Assembly (NCBI GenBank): GCA_031285625.1
Contig: JAITVV010000011.1
Span: 21,644-85,643 of the forward strand
Reading direction: 5' to 3'
From: Prevotella sp.
Lineage (GTDB): Bacteria > Bacteroidota > Bacteroidia > Bacteroidales > Dysgonomonadaceae
DNA: 64,000 bases
Both the position numbers and the translations under genes were made by a program. This document shows, in pieces, positions 36,301 to 44,876 of the stretch. Under the pieces are notes generated by a model. It was not told the origin of the DNA. It searched no databases and saw nothing but the letters and a program-made list of their open reading frames with translations. Within the stretch, counting starts at the first letter, position 1; each line of letters opens with the position of its first letter.

Positions 36301-36550
36301 AATACCGACCGTCCATGTCAGTCATTGTACCGGTAGTAGTACCTTTTATACTTACACTTACTCCAATTAGTGGATCTCCAAGATCATCAGTAACTGTACC
36401 AGAAATAGTCCTTTCTTGCTTTACACCATTATTTTCATAATTTTCGGCAAAAGCACAAGGTACACTTATCAATAAAAATAAGATCATCAATGTTGTAAAT
36501 CGACTAATCTTTTTCTTCGATTTTTCATGTAAAACTTGTATGTTCTTCAT
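33335..36550 (-). CDS. SusC/RagA family TonB-dependent outer-membrane receptor (second locus)
   Basis: The 1071-residue protein has an N-terminal signal region (FTTLMILFLLISVPCAFA), a CarboxypepD_reg-like domain (ISGTVTDDLGDPLIGVSVSI), the TonB box segment LEEVVVVGYGVQKKKLITGA, plug motifs (PLYVIDGVAG, KDAASAAIYGARAANGVILI) and a barrel ending TYLIGVNLKF. It leads a susC-susD-lipoprotein operon with 6-base spacing. Its upstream region carries a (CT)33 tract 242-307 bases before the start, about where the first susC of this window has its promoter, so its expression could vary with tract length (inference). The substrate is unknown. Confidence 0.93.
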   Translation of the reverse strand: MKNIQVLHEKSKKKISRFTTLMILFLLISVPCAFAENYENNGVKQERTISGTVTDDLGDPLIGVSVSIKGTTTGTMTDMDGRYSLSIPNNNTVLVFTYVGFDTQEIAVNNKTDISIVMKSKDAFLEEVVVVGYGVQKKKLITGATVQVKGDDLSKMSTTNALDALKTMAPGMNITQSSGMPGEDFRVVIRGLGTNGGYQPLYVIDGVAGGNINNINPSDIESIDVLKDAASAAIYGARAANGVILITTKQGKAGKMQLTYDGYFGWQNPYREPSLLNAKEYMQMQNERMFNEGKAPYDFATLIPNQYQSIMDGTWNGTNWLEEIRNKNAITHNHAIGLTGGNEMSRFSGGFSYSRQDGIYGKPVEPKFERYTLRVNSEHVVLKIKDFDAIKIGENITYTYSEKSGIGIGDIYWNDIHNALIANPLMPVYNSNGGYYDQPSKTGDKWTFDNTAVNPVADMVYRRGQNISKNHNLFANVYLEIQPIKNLKFRSSYGYKMEANSYRSYVPAYNLSSSTVNTNDVVNQNQSSGRSWTLDNTISYAFKTNEHNFDVVVGQSAEKWGLGEGLSIGNLNSNFPGSWDHAWIDNTQPVSASSTINGAPWEDGMLASFFGRINYNFKETYLATVIFRADGSSKFARGNRWGYYPSVSLGWVLTNESFMEGTRSWLDFFKLRGSWGQNANISNTPNLQYLATYSSNNKSQYFFGDDKSNPNIGLFPTLIPNPDLKWETSEQLDLGFDSRFLNGRFGVVFDYYVKKNKDLLFVPQILASWGADAPWRNAGDVENKGVELGLTWNDNIGDFTYGAGINFSYNKNKVTTVNNGAGYINGPTDVLSQSTNFISRFEEGFPIGYFYGYKTAGIFQNAEQVASTKAKLSGAQAGDVIFVDNDGDGFITDKDKTMIGDPNPDVILGINLNFGYKGFDLSITANGAFGHQIARSYRSFADSPYNNYTTEIFDRWHGEGTSNRIPRLISGSHPNTQYISDLYVEDADYIKLQNLTLGYDFKRLFPRMPLGQARVYLTAQNLFTITGYKGQDPEVGYSSEIDGNSASWARGIDLGFYSTPRTYLIGVNLKF

Positions 36551-36789
36551 ATAACTATTATTTGTTTGTGAAACTTCGCATTTCCATTAGGTATTAGAAA
36601 ATACTTTAAATAATTTACTTAGGGATCTGTGATAAAAACAATCAAGTTATCTAATTTACAAAAGAATACACTCAATAATTAATACAAAAAGCCTATCTCC
36701 AATAACTATATATTATTAGGAATAAGCAATAGAAAATTGAGACAAAATATATTTTGATATTTGCCTTTTATACTTGTTTGTGAATGTAT

Positions 36790-36858
<69 letters not shown>

Positions 36859-37498
36859 ATAAAATACACTTAACCACCAAATTATCAAGCGAAAAAATGG
36901 CAGACATATATGTTATATTTTGCTGTTTATTTGACATATTAATATGATCTTATCATCAATTTAATAATTTAGTTTCTGTAGTAAATGTGATTTGCGATCT
37001 TTTGTATTAGACTTACTGAATTTACGTTGTATTATTTGTACTATTCATTCATAAGCTCTCAGAATTTTGGTTAAACAATATTACTATTTGGTAGTATTAA
37101 TATTAAAAATGTATCATTAAGCTAACACTTCTTTTTCCAGAATCAATGATTTTGCTTATAACACATATAAACAAATCTATTCTTTCAAAATGACAGAAAA
37201 GAAGTAAAATAATTGCATATATATTGATCAGTCATAGCTTCAATCACAAGTTAAACATAGTTTGATCCAAAATAGTTCACATTTTTTAATAAATCGATTA
37301 AAAAATGTTTATACAAACATACACTTTTATTTTAAATGCAAACAGTATTTTAATATAAAAAAGAGCAGATATGCTAAAAAAGCATCATTTTTAACATTAA
37401 GTTTGTATCAGTTATTAAAATAGAAATTACAGCATATGGAATAATTACCTAAAAATAAGAAAATTATCACATATAAGATAAAATTAACAAAATCCACA

Positions 37499-37518
37499 CA
37501 TATGTTAAATAACATATG
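37499..37518. promoter_or_regulatory. operator-like palindrome upstream of the regulator gene
   Basis: CATATGTTA and TAACATATG are perfect inverted 9-bp arms with a 2-base spacer, about 74 bases upstream of the predicted -7 box at 37592. The size and symmetry suit a dimeric DNA-binding protein, possibly the regulator encoded downstream. Confidence 0.4.
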
Positions 37519-37591
37519 ATCAGTAAATTTCTTACATTAAAAAAAATAATCTTTATCTCATCCAAGATTCGTATTAACAGAATTTTAAGAG

Positions 37592-37599
37592 TAACTTTG
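37592..37599 (+). promoter_or_regulatory. -7 box of the regulator gene
   Basis: TAACTTTG matches TAnnTTTG and lies 23 bases before the ATG at 37622. No -33 TTTG is seen at normal spacing. Confidence 0.45.
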
Positions 37600-37621
37600 C
37601 GATTATAGAAATTTGCAAACA

Positions 37622-39295
37622 ATGAAACATACCAGAACATATTGTATTACAATTATATCTATTATATGCCTGGCCTGCAATACAAAACACAATACTGCAG
37701 ATCAATATCTAAAAGAAGCGGAGCAAATAGTAGAGATAAATCCTGATAGCACTTTATCTTTATTGGATTCTATTCTCATACCAGAAAATCTAAAAGGCAA
37801 AAGATATTATGACTTTTTGCTTCTGCAGGTGAAGGCAAAAGATAAATCAAACAAAAACATATCTGAAGATACTACCATCTTTGATGTAAAAAACTATTAT
37901 ATAAAAAATAATGACTTGGATAAAGCTACAATGGCTAGCTTTTACTCCGGCCGAGTATTAGAAGTTCAGAAAAAACATAAAGAAGCAATGGCTGCTTATA
38001 TAGAGGCCGAATCATACGCAGACAAAACAACTGAGAATTACAACTTAAAAGGTTTGATTCAATCTTATATTGGATATTTATATTATGACCAATTATTACA
38101 GGATGAAGCTCTTGTGAGATTTAAAAAAGCTGCTGATTATTTTCAACAAGCCGAAAACTATAGAAATGAAGCCTATACATTCAGAGACATAGGGAGCAGT
38201 TTTTTACTCAAAAAGGAAACAGATAGTGCATATTATTACTACCAGAAAGGAATAGAGATAGCTAATACAGCCAATGACTCTGTATGCCAATCTAGTATAA
38301 GACAAAATATAGGGCTAATATTCAGGAAACAAGGAAATTATAAGAAATCGAAGGAATATCTTGCACAAGCGATTCCTTTTGCAACTAATAATATAACCAG
38401 AGCAAAGATATATTCAAATATAGCTCAAGTTCTCTACACAGAAAATAAAACTGACTCGGCTGTATTATATTTTCAAAAATCGCTAGTATTATTAGACAAT
38501 AGTGACGATTCTTTTTTAAAAGCTAAAATATACGAATTCCTATCAAATATAGAAGCTGCGAGAGGAAACCATAAAATATCATTAGATCATAATAAAAATC
38601 GCATTGAAAATTTAAAAAATATCTTTGATAAAAACGAAAGTCAAACAATTCTAAATATACAAAAGAAGTATAATTACGAATTAGTAAAAAACACAAATAA
38701 TAAACTATTAATTCAACGGCAATTTTTATTCATTGTATTATTGGCTTTGGGGCTGGCCATAGTTGTAATTATATTTTTATATCGTCAAAAAAGCCTAAAG
38801 AAAGAGCGAGATTTATTTGAAGCAGAGCAAAAAATAAGCCAACTAAGCCAAATGGCAAAGAGTTATGATAAAAAAGAAGATTCTTTCAGGAGTAAGTTAC
38901 TACATCATTTTGATATATTAAAAAAATCCGCTTTACTGGAAGGATTCCTTAGAGAGGATGAAAAAAAACATGGACAAAAATTATTAAAGAAATTCAACGA
39001 GATTGTATATAATCAGGCATCTTTAGATTGGAATCTCCTATATCAAACAATGAATGAATTGCATAATGGATTTTTCGATTCTCTTCGGGAAACTTTTCCA
39101 CAATTAGATGAATCTGAATTCAAGATATGTTGTCTCATCTATTCTGATTTTACAAATGCAGAGATTGCTATAATTATAGGACAAAGTATTAATACAATTA
39201 CAGCAAAACGATCTTCAATCAGGAAGAAAATAGGAGTAAAAGACTATGGAAATATTGTCGATTATCTCAATAATAATGTAAAAAAGAAAAAATAA
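37622..39295 (+). CDS. membrane-anchored TPR protein with LuxR-like C-terminal helix-turn-helix
   Basis: Starting at the ATG at 37622, the 557-residue protein has a lipoprotein-like leader (ITIISIICLAC). It then has TPR repeats (about 25-345), one transmembrane helix near 365-385 (FLFIVLLALGLAIVVIIFLY) and a coiled-coil stretch. The C-terminal domain has a LuxR-like helix-turn-helix (LDESEFKICCLIYSDFTNAEIAIIIGQSINTITAKRSSIRKKI). Such TPR-TM-HTH proteins are common in Bacteroidota beside SusC/SusD operons and presumably relay a periplasmic signal to DNA. It is divergent from the second susC operon and likely controls it (inference from position). Confidence 0.85.
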   Translation: MKHTRTYCITIISIICLACNTKHNTADQYLKEAEQIVEINPDSTLSLLDSILIPENLKGKRYYDFLLLQVKAKDKSNKNISEDTTIFDVKNYYIKNNDLDKATMASFYSGRVLEVQKKHKEAMAAYIEAESYADKTTENYNLKGLIQSYIGYLYYDQLLQDEALVRFKKAADYFQQAENYRNEAYTFRDIGSSFLLKKETDSAYYYYQKGIEIANTANDSVCQSSIRQNIGLIFRKQGNYKKSKEYLAQAIPFATNNITRAKIYSNIAQVLYTENKTDSAVLYFQKSLVLLDNSDDSFLKAKIYEFLSNIEAARGNHKISLDHNKNRIENLKNIFDKNESQTILNIQKKYNYELVKNTNNKLLIQRQFLFIVLLALGLAIVVIIFLYRQKSLKKERDLFEAEQKISQLSQMAKSYDKKEDSFRSKLLHHFDILKKSALLEGFLREDEKKHGQKLLKKFNEIVYNQASLDWNLLYQTMNELHNGFFDSLRETFPQLDESEFKICCLIYSDFTNAEIAIIIGQSINTITAKRSSIRKKIGVKDYGNIVDYLNNNVKKKK

Positions 39296-39462
39296 AAGTC
39301 ATATTTTGAGCTCACAACAAACATAGTAAATACTTAATAAATAAATATTTACATAAAATTTAAAGTAAAAAAAAGTCATATCACCTCTTCTGACATCAAC
39401 AACCATCATATATCCTGTTTAATTTTATAGTGTGGAACACTAAAATTAAACAAGGGCATATT

Positions 39463-39840
39463 ATGAAAAAGTCAATTTATTTTTTTACAGCTATTCTTTT
39501 AATGGTTTCTTTATCAATCAGTGCTGGTATAAAGAACGACGATCACAAAATAGATATAATGGGAGATATATCTAGTGAGGACAGAACAAAATCTTACATT
39601 GAAAATCCGATAGAAATATTTAAAACATCTTCATCGATAGATGTATATTTCTATGTTAACACGAATTTCAAAATAGATGTATACACTAACACCGGAGCAT
39701 TACTTTATACCAAAACTGTAAACAGGTATGGAGGGCAAATATTAAATATAAACACGAAAGGCTGGAGTGCAGGTAAATATAAAATAGTTATAACTAATAT
39801 AACTGATAATAAAACAGCCTACGGACAATTTAATATATAG
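39463..39840 (+). CDS. small exported DUF3244 protein
   Basis: Starting at 39463, the 125-residue protein has a signal peptide (MKKSIYFFTAILLMVSLSIS) and a single beta-sandwich domain (IDVYFYVNTNFKIDVYTN ... LNINTKGWSAGKYKIVITN), typical of the short DUF3244 proteins. The C-terminal strands resemble the Por secretion tail fold. DUF3244 genes are often found next to TPR/LuxR-type regulators in Bacteroidales, as here, which hints at a sensor-ligand or secreted signal relationship; the function is not known. Confidence 0.78.
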   Translation: MKKSIYFFTAILLMVSLSISAGIKNDDHKIDIMGDISSEDRTKSYIENPIEIFKTSSSIDVYFYVNTNFKIDVYTNTGALLYTKTVNRYGGQILNINTKGWSAGKYKIVITNITDNKTAYGQFNI

Positions 39841-39868
39841 AATATAAAGTAGTTTTTCTGATTTTCAT

Positions 39869-39936
39869 ACCGTAGTGCTGGTACTTACTTTGCTTTTCAA
39901 CACTTCTTATTTACAACCATGCACTACGGTTATTTT
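39869..39936 (+). ncRNA. long-loop hairpin, possible terminator or small RNA 3' end
   Basis: ACCGTAGTGC (39869) and GCACTACGGT (39921) form a perfect 10-bp stem around a 42-base loop, followed by TATTTTT. A second, compact terminator lies only 30 bases on, so this one is redundant as a simple terminator. It could mark the end of a small RNA, but no promoter is evident. Confidence 0.3.
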
Positions 39937-39965
39937 TGAGGAAGGAAATAAAGAATATTGTATTC

Positions 39966-39994
39966 AGTCTGGCATATCAATGCCAGACTTTTTA
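39966..39994. terminator. bidirectional rho-independent terminator
   Basis: AGTCTGGCAT and ATGCCAGACT form a perfect 10-bp stem with a 4-base loop, followed by TTTTTATTTT. It sits between the convergent DUF3244 and copper chaperone genes. Confidence 0.9.
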
Positions 39995-39996
39995 TT

Positions 39997-40215
39997 TTAA
40001 ACTGTTTCTATTTTAAAACCTGCATTTTGTACAATTTTCATAATCTCGCCTTCTGGTATCCCATCTGATACAACCGTTAATATTTTATCTTTATTTGCTG
40101 TATCTACTTTCCAACTGGATATTCCTTTAGCAGAATCAAGAAATGGAGTAACTTTAGCTATACATCCACCACAATTGATATTGGTCTTAAACGTAAAAAT
40201 CTTGTTCTTTTCCAT
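39997..40215 (-). CDS. HMA-domain copper chaperone-like protein
   Basis: Using the ATG at 40215, a 72-residue single-domain protein begins MEKNKIFTFKTNINCGGC; the frame also opens at 40251, which would overlap the upstream ATPase gene by 13 bases. The metal-binding motif is CGGC within the beta-alpha-beta HMA fold (ending IMKIVQNAGFKIETV). Such proteins hand Cu(I) to P-type ATPases. It is the last gene of a minus-strand copper unit and ends at a strong terminator. Confidence 0.82.
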   Translation of the reverse strand: MEKNKIFTFKTNINCGGCIAKVTPFLDSAKGISSWKVDTANKDKILTVVSDGIPEGEIMKIVQNAGFKIETV

Positions 40216-40238
40216 AATTTCATTATTTAATTTGTAAT

Positions 40239-42449
40239 TTATTTTTTCCATTTTAGTCTCAAACTATTACTGACAACACTTACACTACTCAAAGCCATTG
40301 CAGCCCCGGCAATCATCGGATTTAGAAGAAATCCGGTAAAAGGATAAAGGATCCCTGCTGCGACCGGAATTCCTATAAGATTATATATAAAAGCCCAAAA
40401 TAGATTCTGTTTTATAGTATTTACTGTCTGTTTCGAAAGTTTTATGGCTTCGGGTATCTTGTTTAAATCTGATGATATTATAGTCATTTTAGCTACATCC
40501 ATTGCTATATCACTCCCCTTTCCCATTGCAATACTCAGATCTGCCTGAGCTAATGCCGTACTATCGTTAATTCCATCACCTACCATGGCAACCATTTTCC
40601 CCTCAGCCTGCAATTGCTTGATAAATTCAGACTTCTCATGTGGCAAAACCTCTGCTTTATAATGCTTAATTCCTGTAGCTTTAGCGATCTCCTGTGCAGT
40701 AGATTCATTATCACCGGTCAACATATACACCTCTATCTTAGAAGATTGAAGCTGTTGTATAGCTGCTTTCGATGTTGATTTCACTTTATCTGCAATAGCA
40801 ATAGAAGCAAGGGCATGGTCACTATTTGCAAACCAAATAATAGTCTTTGATTGATCACTTGATTTTTGAACTTTATCCTTTAACTGATTATCAATAGAAA
40901 TGTTATTCTCAAGCAACAATTTATAATTTCCTACAAAATAAGTTTGTCCATCAATAACACCTTTTGCTCCTTTGCCTGTAATACTTTCAAAATCTGTCAT
41001 AGGGACAGGCAGTATATCATTAAAATAGAGACTAACAGCATCAGCCAATGGATGCTCCGATTGCTTTTCCAGACTAAGTAAAAATACACTCTTACTATCA
41101 TCTCCATTCAACCACGAAATGTCTGTAACAACAGGTCTTCCTTCTGTTATTGTTCCGGTTTTATCTAGCACTATTGCATTTACTTTTTTTGCCAATTCCA
41201 AGCTTTCTGCATCTTTTATCAGAATTCCATTTTCTGCGCCCTTACCTACTCCAACCATTATTGCTGTTGGCGTAGCCAATCCCAGAGCACAAGGACAAGC
41301 TATAATCAACACAGTTACTAAAGCCAATAACCCTTGAGTAAATCCATTTGTGCCTCCCAATATTAACCAGAAAACAAAGGAAAGGATAGCAATACTAATA
41401 ACAACAGGAACAAATATCCCAGCTATTTTATCAACTAGTTTCTGCACTGGAGCTTTGCTTCCCTGTGCCTCCTGTACCATTTTGATAATGTGAGCCAACA
41501 TTGTATCAGAACCTACTTTTTCTGCCTTAAACTGAAAACTTCCTTTCTGATTGATCGTTCCTGCAAAAACTCTGTCATTCTCTTGTTTCAAGACGGGTAT
41601 TGGTTCCCCACTTAACATACTTTCATCAACATATGATGTACCCTCAGTAACAAGTCCGTCAACTGCAATCTTTTCACCGGGTTTCACAAGTAAAATATCA
41701 TCAATACCTATCCTTTCTACAGGCAATTGCACATGAGTACCATCTTGAATAAGTGTCACTGTCTTAGGCTGCAATCCCATTAATCTTTTTATTGCAGAAG
41801 ATGTATTTCCCTTTGCTTTTTCTTCTAATAACCGACCTAGTAATATAAATGCAATAATAACACTTGCTGCCTCAAAGTATACATGAGGCTGAATTCCTCT
41901 TTGTAACCAAAAAACAGGAAACAATGTATTGAATACACTAAACAGATAGGCTACACTGGTACTTAATGCGACAAGAGTATCCATATTGGCAGAACGATGT
42001 TTAGCCTGTTTCCATGCATTCACAAAGAAATCTTTACCAAGCCAGAATATAACAGGAGTAGAAAGTATCCACATTATTTCGTTCGCATATGGGATATCCA
42101 TAAAGAACATACCTATAATAACAACTGGTAATGACAGTATTATAGCCCAGATAGTGCGACGTTTTAAACTATCAAACTTCTTTGTATGAATCTCATCTAA
42201 AATATCTGTTTTATCACCTTCATCATTCTCAATGAGTAAGTCATATCCCCCATCCTGTACAGCCTTACGTATTTCCTTCGGAGAAATAACATCAGGAGCA
42301 TATTCTACAGCAACACTTTCTGTTGCAAAATTAACAGAAGCAGCAGTAACTCCCTCAAGTCCCTTTATTATACTTTCGGCACTGATAGCACATGAAGCAC
42401 AAGACATCTGAAGTACCGGAAATGTTTTCTTTATTGTGGTAGTGTTCAT
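40239..42449 (-). CDS. copA: copper-translocating P1B-type ATPase
   Basis: The start at 42449 gives a 736-residue protein beginning with one HMA domain ([20 protein letters not shown]). Eight membrane helices, the Cu(I)-specific CPC motif ([13 protein letters not shown]), the phosphorylation site [20 protein letters not shown] and GDGINDS complete the P1B-1 signature. It pumps Cu(I) out of the cytoplasm. The chaperone-like gene follows directly, and a regulator with its own HMA domain lies 84 bases upstream. CAAAGATC at 42474-42481 reads GATCTTTG on the minus strand, a near-match -7 box. Confidence 0.94.
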   Translation of the reverse strand: MNTTTIKKTFPVLQMSCASCAISAESIIKGLEGVTAASVNFATESVAVEYAPDVISPKEIRKAVQDGGYDLLIENDEGDKTDILDEIHTKKFDSLKRRTIWAIILSLPVVIIGMFFMDIPYANEIMWILSTPVIFWLGKDFFVNAWKQAKHRSANMDTLVALSTSVAYLFSVFNTLFPVFWLQRGIQPHVYFEAASVIIAFILLGRLLEEKAKGNTSSAIKRLMGLQPKTVTLIQDGTHVQLPVERIGIDDILLVKPGEKIAVDGLVTEGTSYVDESMLSGEPIPVLKQENDRVFAGTINQKGSFQFKAEKVGSDTMLAHIIKMVQEAQGSKAPVQKLVDKIAGIFVPVVISIAILSFVFWLILGGTNGFTQGLLALVTVLIIACPCALGLATPTAIMVGVGKGAENGILIKDAESLELAKKVNAIVLDKTGTITEGRPVVTDISWLNGDDSKSVFLLSLEKQSEHPLADAVSLYFNDILPVPMTDFESITGKGAKGVIDGQTYFVGNYKLLLENNISIDNQLKDKVQKSSDQSKTIIWFANSDHALASIAIADKVKSTSKAAIQQLQSSKIEVYMLTGDNESTAQEIAKATGIKHYKAEVLPHEKSEFIKQLQAEGKMVAMVGDGINDSTALAQADLSIAMGKGSDIAMDVAKMTIISSDLNKIPEAIKLSKQTVNTIKQNLFWAFIYNLIGIPVAAGILYPFTGFLLNPMIAGAAMALSSVSVVSNSLRLKWKK

Positions 42450-42533
42450 AATCAATCTATTATAATTATGATACAAAGATCGTAACAAACTCATCCGAAT
42501 CTGTTATATTATTATTTGAAAAAGTTATGAGAT

Positions 42534-43103
42534 TTACACCTTATCCAAAGGCTTGCGTTTATTGGTCTTTATTTGCTTAAAATGTGTTGGGGTTAGCCCT
42601 GTCACTTTTTTAAACTGAGTACTTAGATGCGCCACACTTGAATAATTCAGTTTAAATGTTATCTCATTCAATGTAAGTTCATCATAAACAAGCAGTTCCT
42701 TTACTTTTTCCACTTTCTGGGCAATGAAATATTTCTCAATAGTGGTACCCTCTACCTCCGAGAATAAATTACTCACATAATTATAATCATGGTGAACCTT
42801 CTCACTAATATAATCCGATAAATTAATTTTCAGATCATTATTATTATAATGAACCAACTCAACAATAAGAGTTTTTACCTGTTCTATTAATCGGGCTTTC
42901 TTATCATCTATAAGTGCAAAACCTAGAGATTCCAACACTCCATTTAATTCCTCTTTCTGCGAGCTATCCAAAGCTTTGGATAAAGTAACCTCTCCAAGTT
43001 CAATAGATATAGGTTCTATTCCCAATTTTTCCAGTTCAGACCTGACAACCATTATACAACGGTTGCAAACCATATTCTTTATATATATCTTTTCCTCTGA
43101 CAT
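42534..43103 (-). CDS. HMA-AraC fusion regulator, probable copper sensor
   Basis: This 189-residue protein joins an N-terminal HMA-like metal-binding region (IKNMVCNRCIMVVRSELEKL, C13-x-x-C16) to a C-terminal AraC-type helix-turn-helix domain (about 95-180: ISEKVHHDYNYVSNLFSEV ... YSSVAHLSTQFKKVTGLTP). The fold suggests direct sensing of Cu(I) and control of the adjacent copA and chaperone genes. It follows the YpfJ-like peptidase gene by 6 bases, so those two share a transcript. Metal specificity is inferred from the neighbours. Confidence 0.85.
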   Translation of the reverse strand: MSEEKIYIKNMVCNRCIMVVRSELEKLGIEPISIELGEVTLSKALDSSQKEELNGVLESLGFALIDDKKARLIEQVKTLIVELVHYNNNDLKINLSDYISEKVHHDYNYVSNLFSEVEGTTIEKYFIAQKVEKVKELLVYDELTLNEITFKLNYSSVAHLSTQFKKVTGLTPTHFKQIKTNKRKPLDKV

Positions 43104-43109
43104 AATAAA

Positions 43110-43967
43110 TTACAACTGAGAATAAGGAACGGAGAAAGTATCTCCATCAGCAATATTGCCAGTTTGAAGTCCTTTTTTGAGCCAACGGCTACGCTGAGCA
43201 GAAGTACCATGATTGAAGGAATCGGGAACGGTATATCCTTGTGATTGCATTTGCAACCTGTCATCCCCTATTTGTGATGCAGCATTCAGTCCTTCCTCAA
43301 TATCACCGTCTTCTATCGAATTAAAATTTTTGTTATCATAAAAAGCCCAAATACCAGCATAGAAATCAGCCTGTAATTCTAATCTTACATTCAGTTGGTT
43401 GCTTTCTTTTTCACTCATTCGTTGTTGCTGTTCATGCACCTTATCCAATGTTCCCAATAGATTTTGTACATGATGACCGACTTCATGAGCAATAACATAA
43501 GCATAAGCAAAATCTCCACCTGCATTTAACTGTTTATCCATTTCGTCAAAAAAAGATAAATCTATATATACGGTTTTATCGGCCGGACAATAGAACGGCC
43601 CGGTTGAAGATGACGCATTCCCACATCCCGATTGGGTAGCACCACTAAACAATACCATCTTGGGAGGAACATATGTCATATTGTTTTGCTGAAATACAGC
43701 TGTCCAAACATCTTCGGTTCCGGCAAGAATTGTTTTTGCAAATGTAGCAGCTTTTTCTTCCTCAGCAGTAGGTGTATAATTACCATTTGTTGTTGTAATA
43801 CCATCTACAGCCTGTTGAGTTAAAAAACTCACAGGGTTTCCACCCATAAACCAGATAATCAATCCGACAACAATGGTACCTCCAATACCCAATGAGATCT
43901 TGCCGGAAGGTCTTTTCCCCCGACGGTCATCTACATTATCACTCGTTCTGCGTCCATCAAGTCTCAT
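43110..43967 (-). CDS. YpfJ-type neutral zinc metallopeptidase, membrane-anchored
   Basis: The 285-residue protein has a charged N-terminus (MRLDGRRTSDNVDDRRGKRP), one transmembrane segment (about 25-42) and a zincin domain with HExxH (H161-E162-V-G-H165, IAHEVGHHVQNLLG). It ends with the family features GTSAQRSRWLKKGLQTGN and GDTFSV. The catalytic domain probably faces the periplasm. Its role is unknown in most species. Its gene precedes the HMA-AraC regulator gene by 6 bases, hinting that it belongs to the copper or envelope stress response here. Confidence 0.9.
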   Translation of the reverse strand: MRLDGRRTSDNVDDRRGKRPSGKISLGIGGTIVVGLIIWFMGGNPVSFLTQQAVDGITTTNGNYTPTAEEEKAATFAKTILAGTEDVWTAVFQQNNMTYVPPKMVLFSGATQSGCGNASSSTGPFYCPADKTVYIDLSFFDEMDKQLNAGGDFAYAYVIAHEVGHHVQNLLGTLDKVHEQQQRMSEKESNQLNVRLELQADFYAGIWAFYDNKNFNSIEDGDIEEGLNAASQIGDDRLQMQSQGYTVPDSFNHGTSAQRSRWLKKGLQTGNIADGDTFSVPYSQL

Positions 43968-44101
43968 AGCTATTCAGTTTATAAAGTATACAAAGATGCA
44001 AAAAACAATTTTAGATTTAAACAGTTATCTTTTTCTTTTGTTCGAAACCATCTTTTTACGATTATCATATGGACCGTGATAGTTTTCTAAATTTTAAATT
44101 A

Positions 44102-44428
44102 TCAACCTCTAATCATGGTCAATAACATCTTAAATCTTTCCACTGCAAACAATGCATGTGAAATATTGGCAGGCATAATAATGGTTTCCCCTTGTTTTAA
44201 TAATACCGGATTGCCTGCTATTTTAATTTCCACCTCTCCGTCTAACACCTGCACCATAGCATCGAATGGTGCTGTATGTTCACTCAAGCCCTGTCCTTTG
44301 TCGAAAGAGAATAAGGTAATATTTCCTGCATTGCTTTTTAGTATCTGTTTGCTGACAACTCCTCCATCAGAATAATCAACAAGTTGTGATAAACTTAGAA
44401 TCTTCCCTTTTTCGAATATATCATTCAT
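44102..44428 (-). CDS. small cupin-domain protein
   Basis: The 108-residue protein is a single cupin barrel: FSFDKGQGLSEHTAPFDAMVQVLDGEVEI carries motif 1 and LKQGETIIMPANISHALFA carries motif 2. The metal-ligand positions appear partly kept (one histidine in each motif), so it may be a binding rather than a catalytic protein. It stands alone between the metallopeptidase operon and a long divergent gap, and its specific role cannot be read. Confidence 0.85.
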   Translation of the reverse strand: MNDIFEKGKILSLSQLVDYSDGGVVSKQILKSNAGNITLFSFDKGQGLSEHTAPFDAMVQVLDGEVEIKIAGNPVLLKQGETIIMPANISHALFAVERFKMLLTMIRG

Positions 44429-44571
44429 AATTTTATTAATTAAGAGTTTTATAATGTGAAGATATTAAGATAAGACTGAAAAATTTGTCGCATTTGTTAC
44501 AATCTGCATGTTGAGCCGAAATACTAATTTTTTCTACTTTTATAATCTTCTGTTTTTCTGTACAATACGAA

Positions 44572-44630
44572 TAAAAAGTGACAAAGGTGACAGTTTTTAC
44601 GCATTTCTGTATTGTAACTTTTTCGTCACC
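44572..44630. repeat. 55-bp palindromic element, copy D
   Basis: AAAAAGTGACAAAGGTGACA at the left and GTAACTTTTTCGTCACC at the right form the same dyad as the copies at 2257, 22927 and 28371. It lies about 140 bases upstream of the predicted rhamnosidase promoter and about 144 bases from the divergent cupin start. Confidence 0.55.
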
Positions 44631-44771
44631 TAATATTACATAGAACTATTTATATACAGACAATTAAATATACTATTTGTAACATGAGTACGATATAAAA
44701 AGTTCTGAAATATTACATATATAAAATGATATCAATGTCATTTTTTTAAATATATATATCAAAAACAGTAA

Positions 44772-44800
44772 TTGCTTATTACTTAGAGATATTAAATTTG
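44772..44800 (+). promoter_or_regulatory. promoter of the rhamnosidase gene
   Basis: TTG at 44772-44774 and TAAATTTG at 44793-44800 are 18 bases apart, close to the usual 19-21. The leader to the ATG would be about 70 bases. Confidence 0.5.
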
Positions 44801-44876
44801 TATGATATAATACTAGCAAAAATCAATTAATACCAAATCTATCAGAAAAAAACAATATAATAATCAACAATTTACA

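Larger units (their letters stand above)
44429..44876. other. divergent intergenic region upstream of rhamnosidase
   Basis: This 448-base AT-rich gap holds copy D of the 55-bp palindrome (44572-44630) and a good plus-strand promoter (44772-44800). I see no gene. Confidence 0.65.

Noticed and set aside
37178-37200. TTTCAAAATGACAGAAAAG, resembling a MITE end
   Set aside because: Only about 12 bases match one end and no partner end is present nearby, so chance cannot be excluded.
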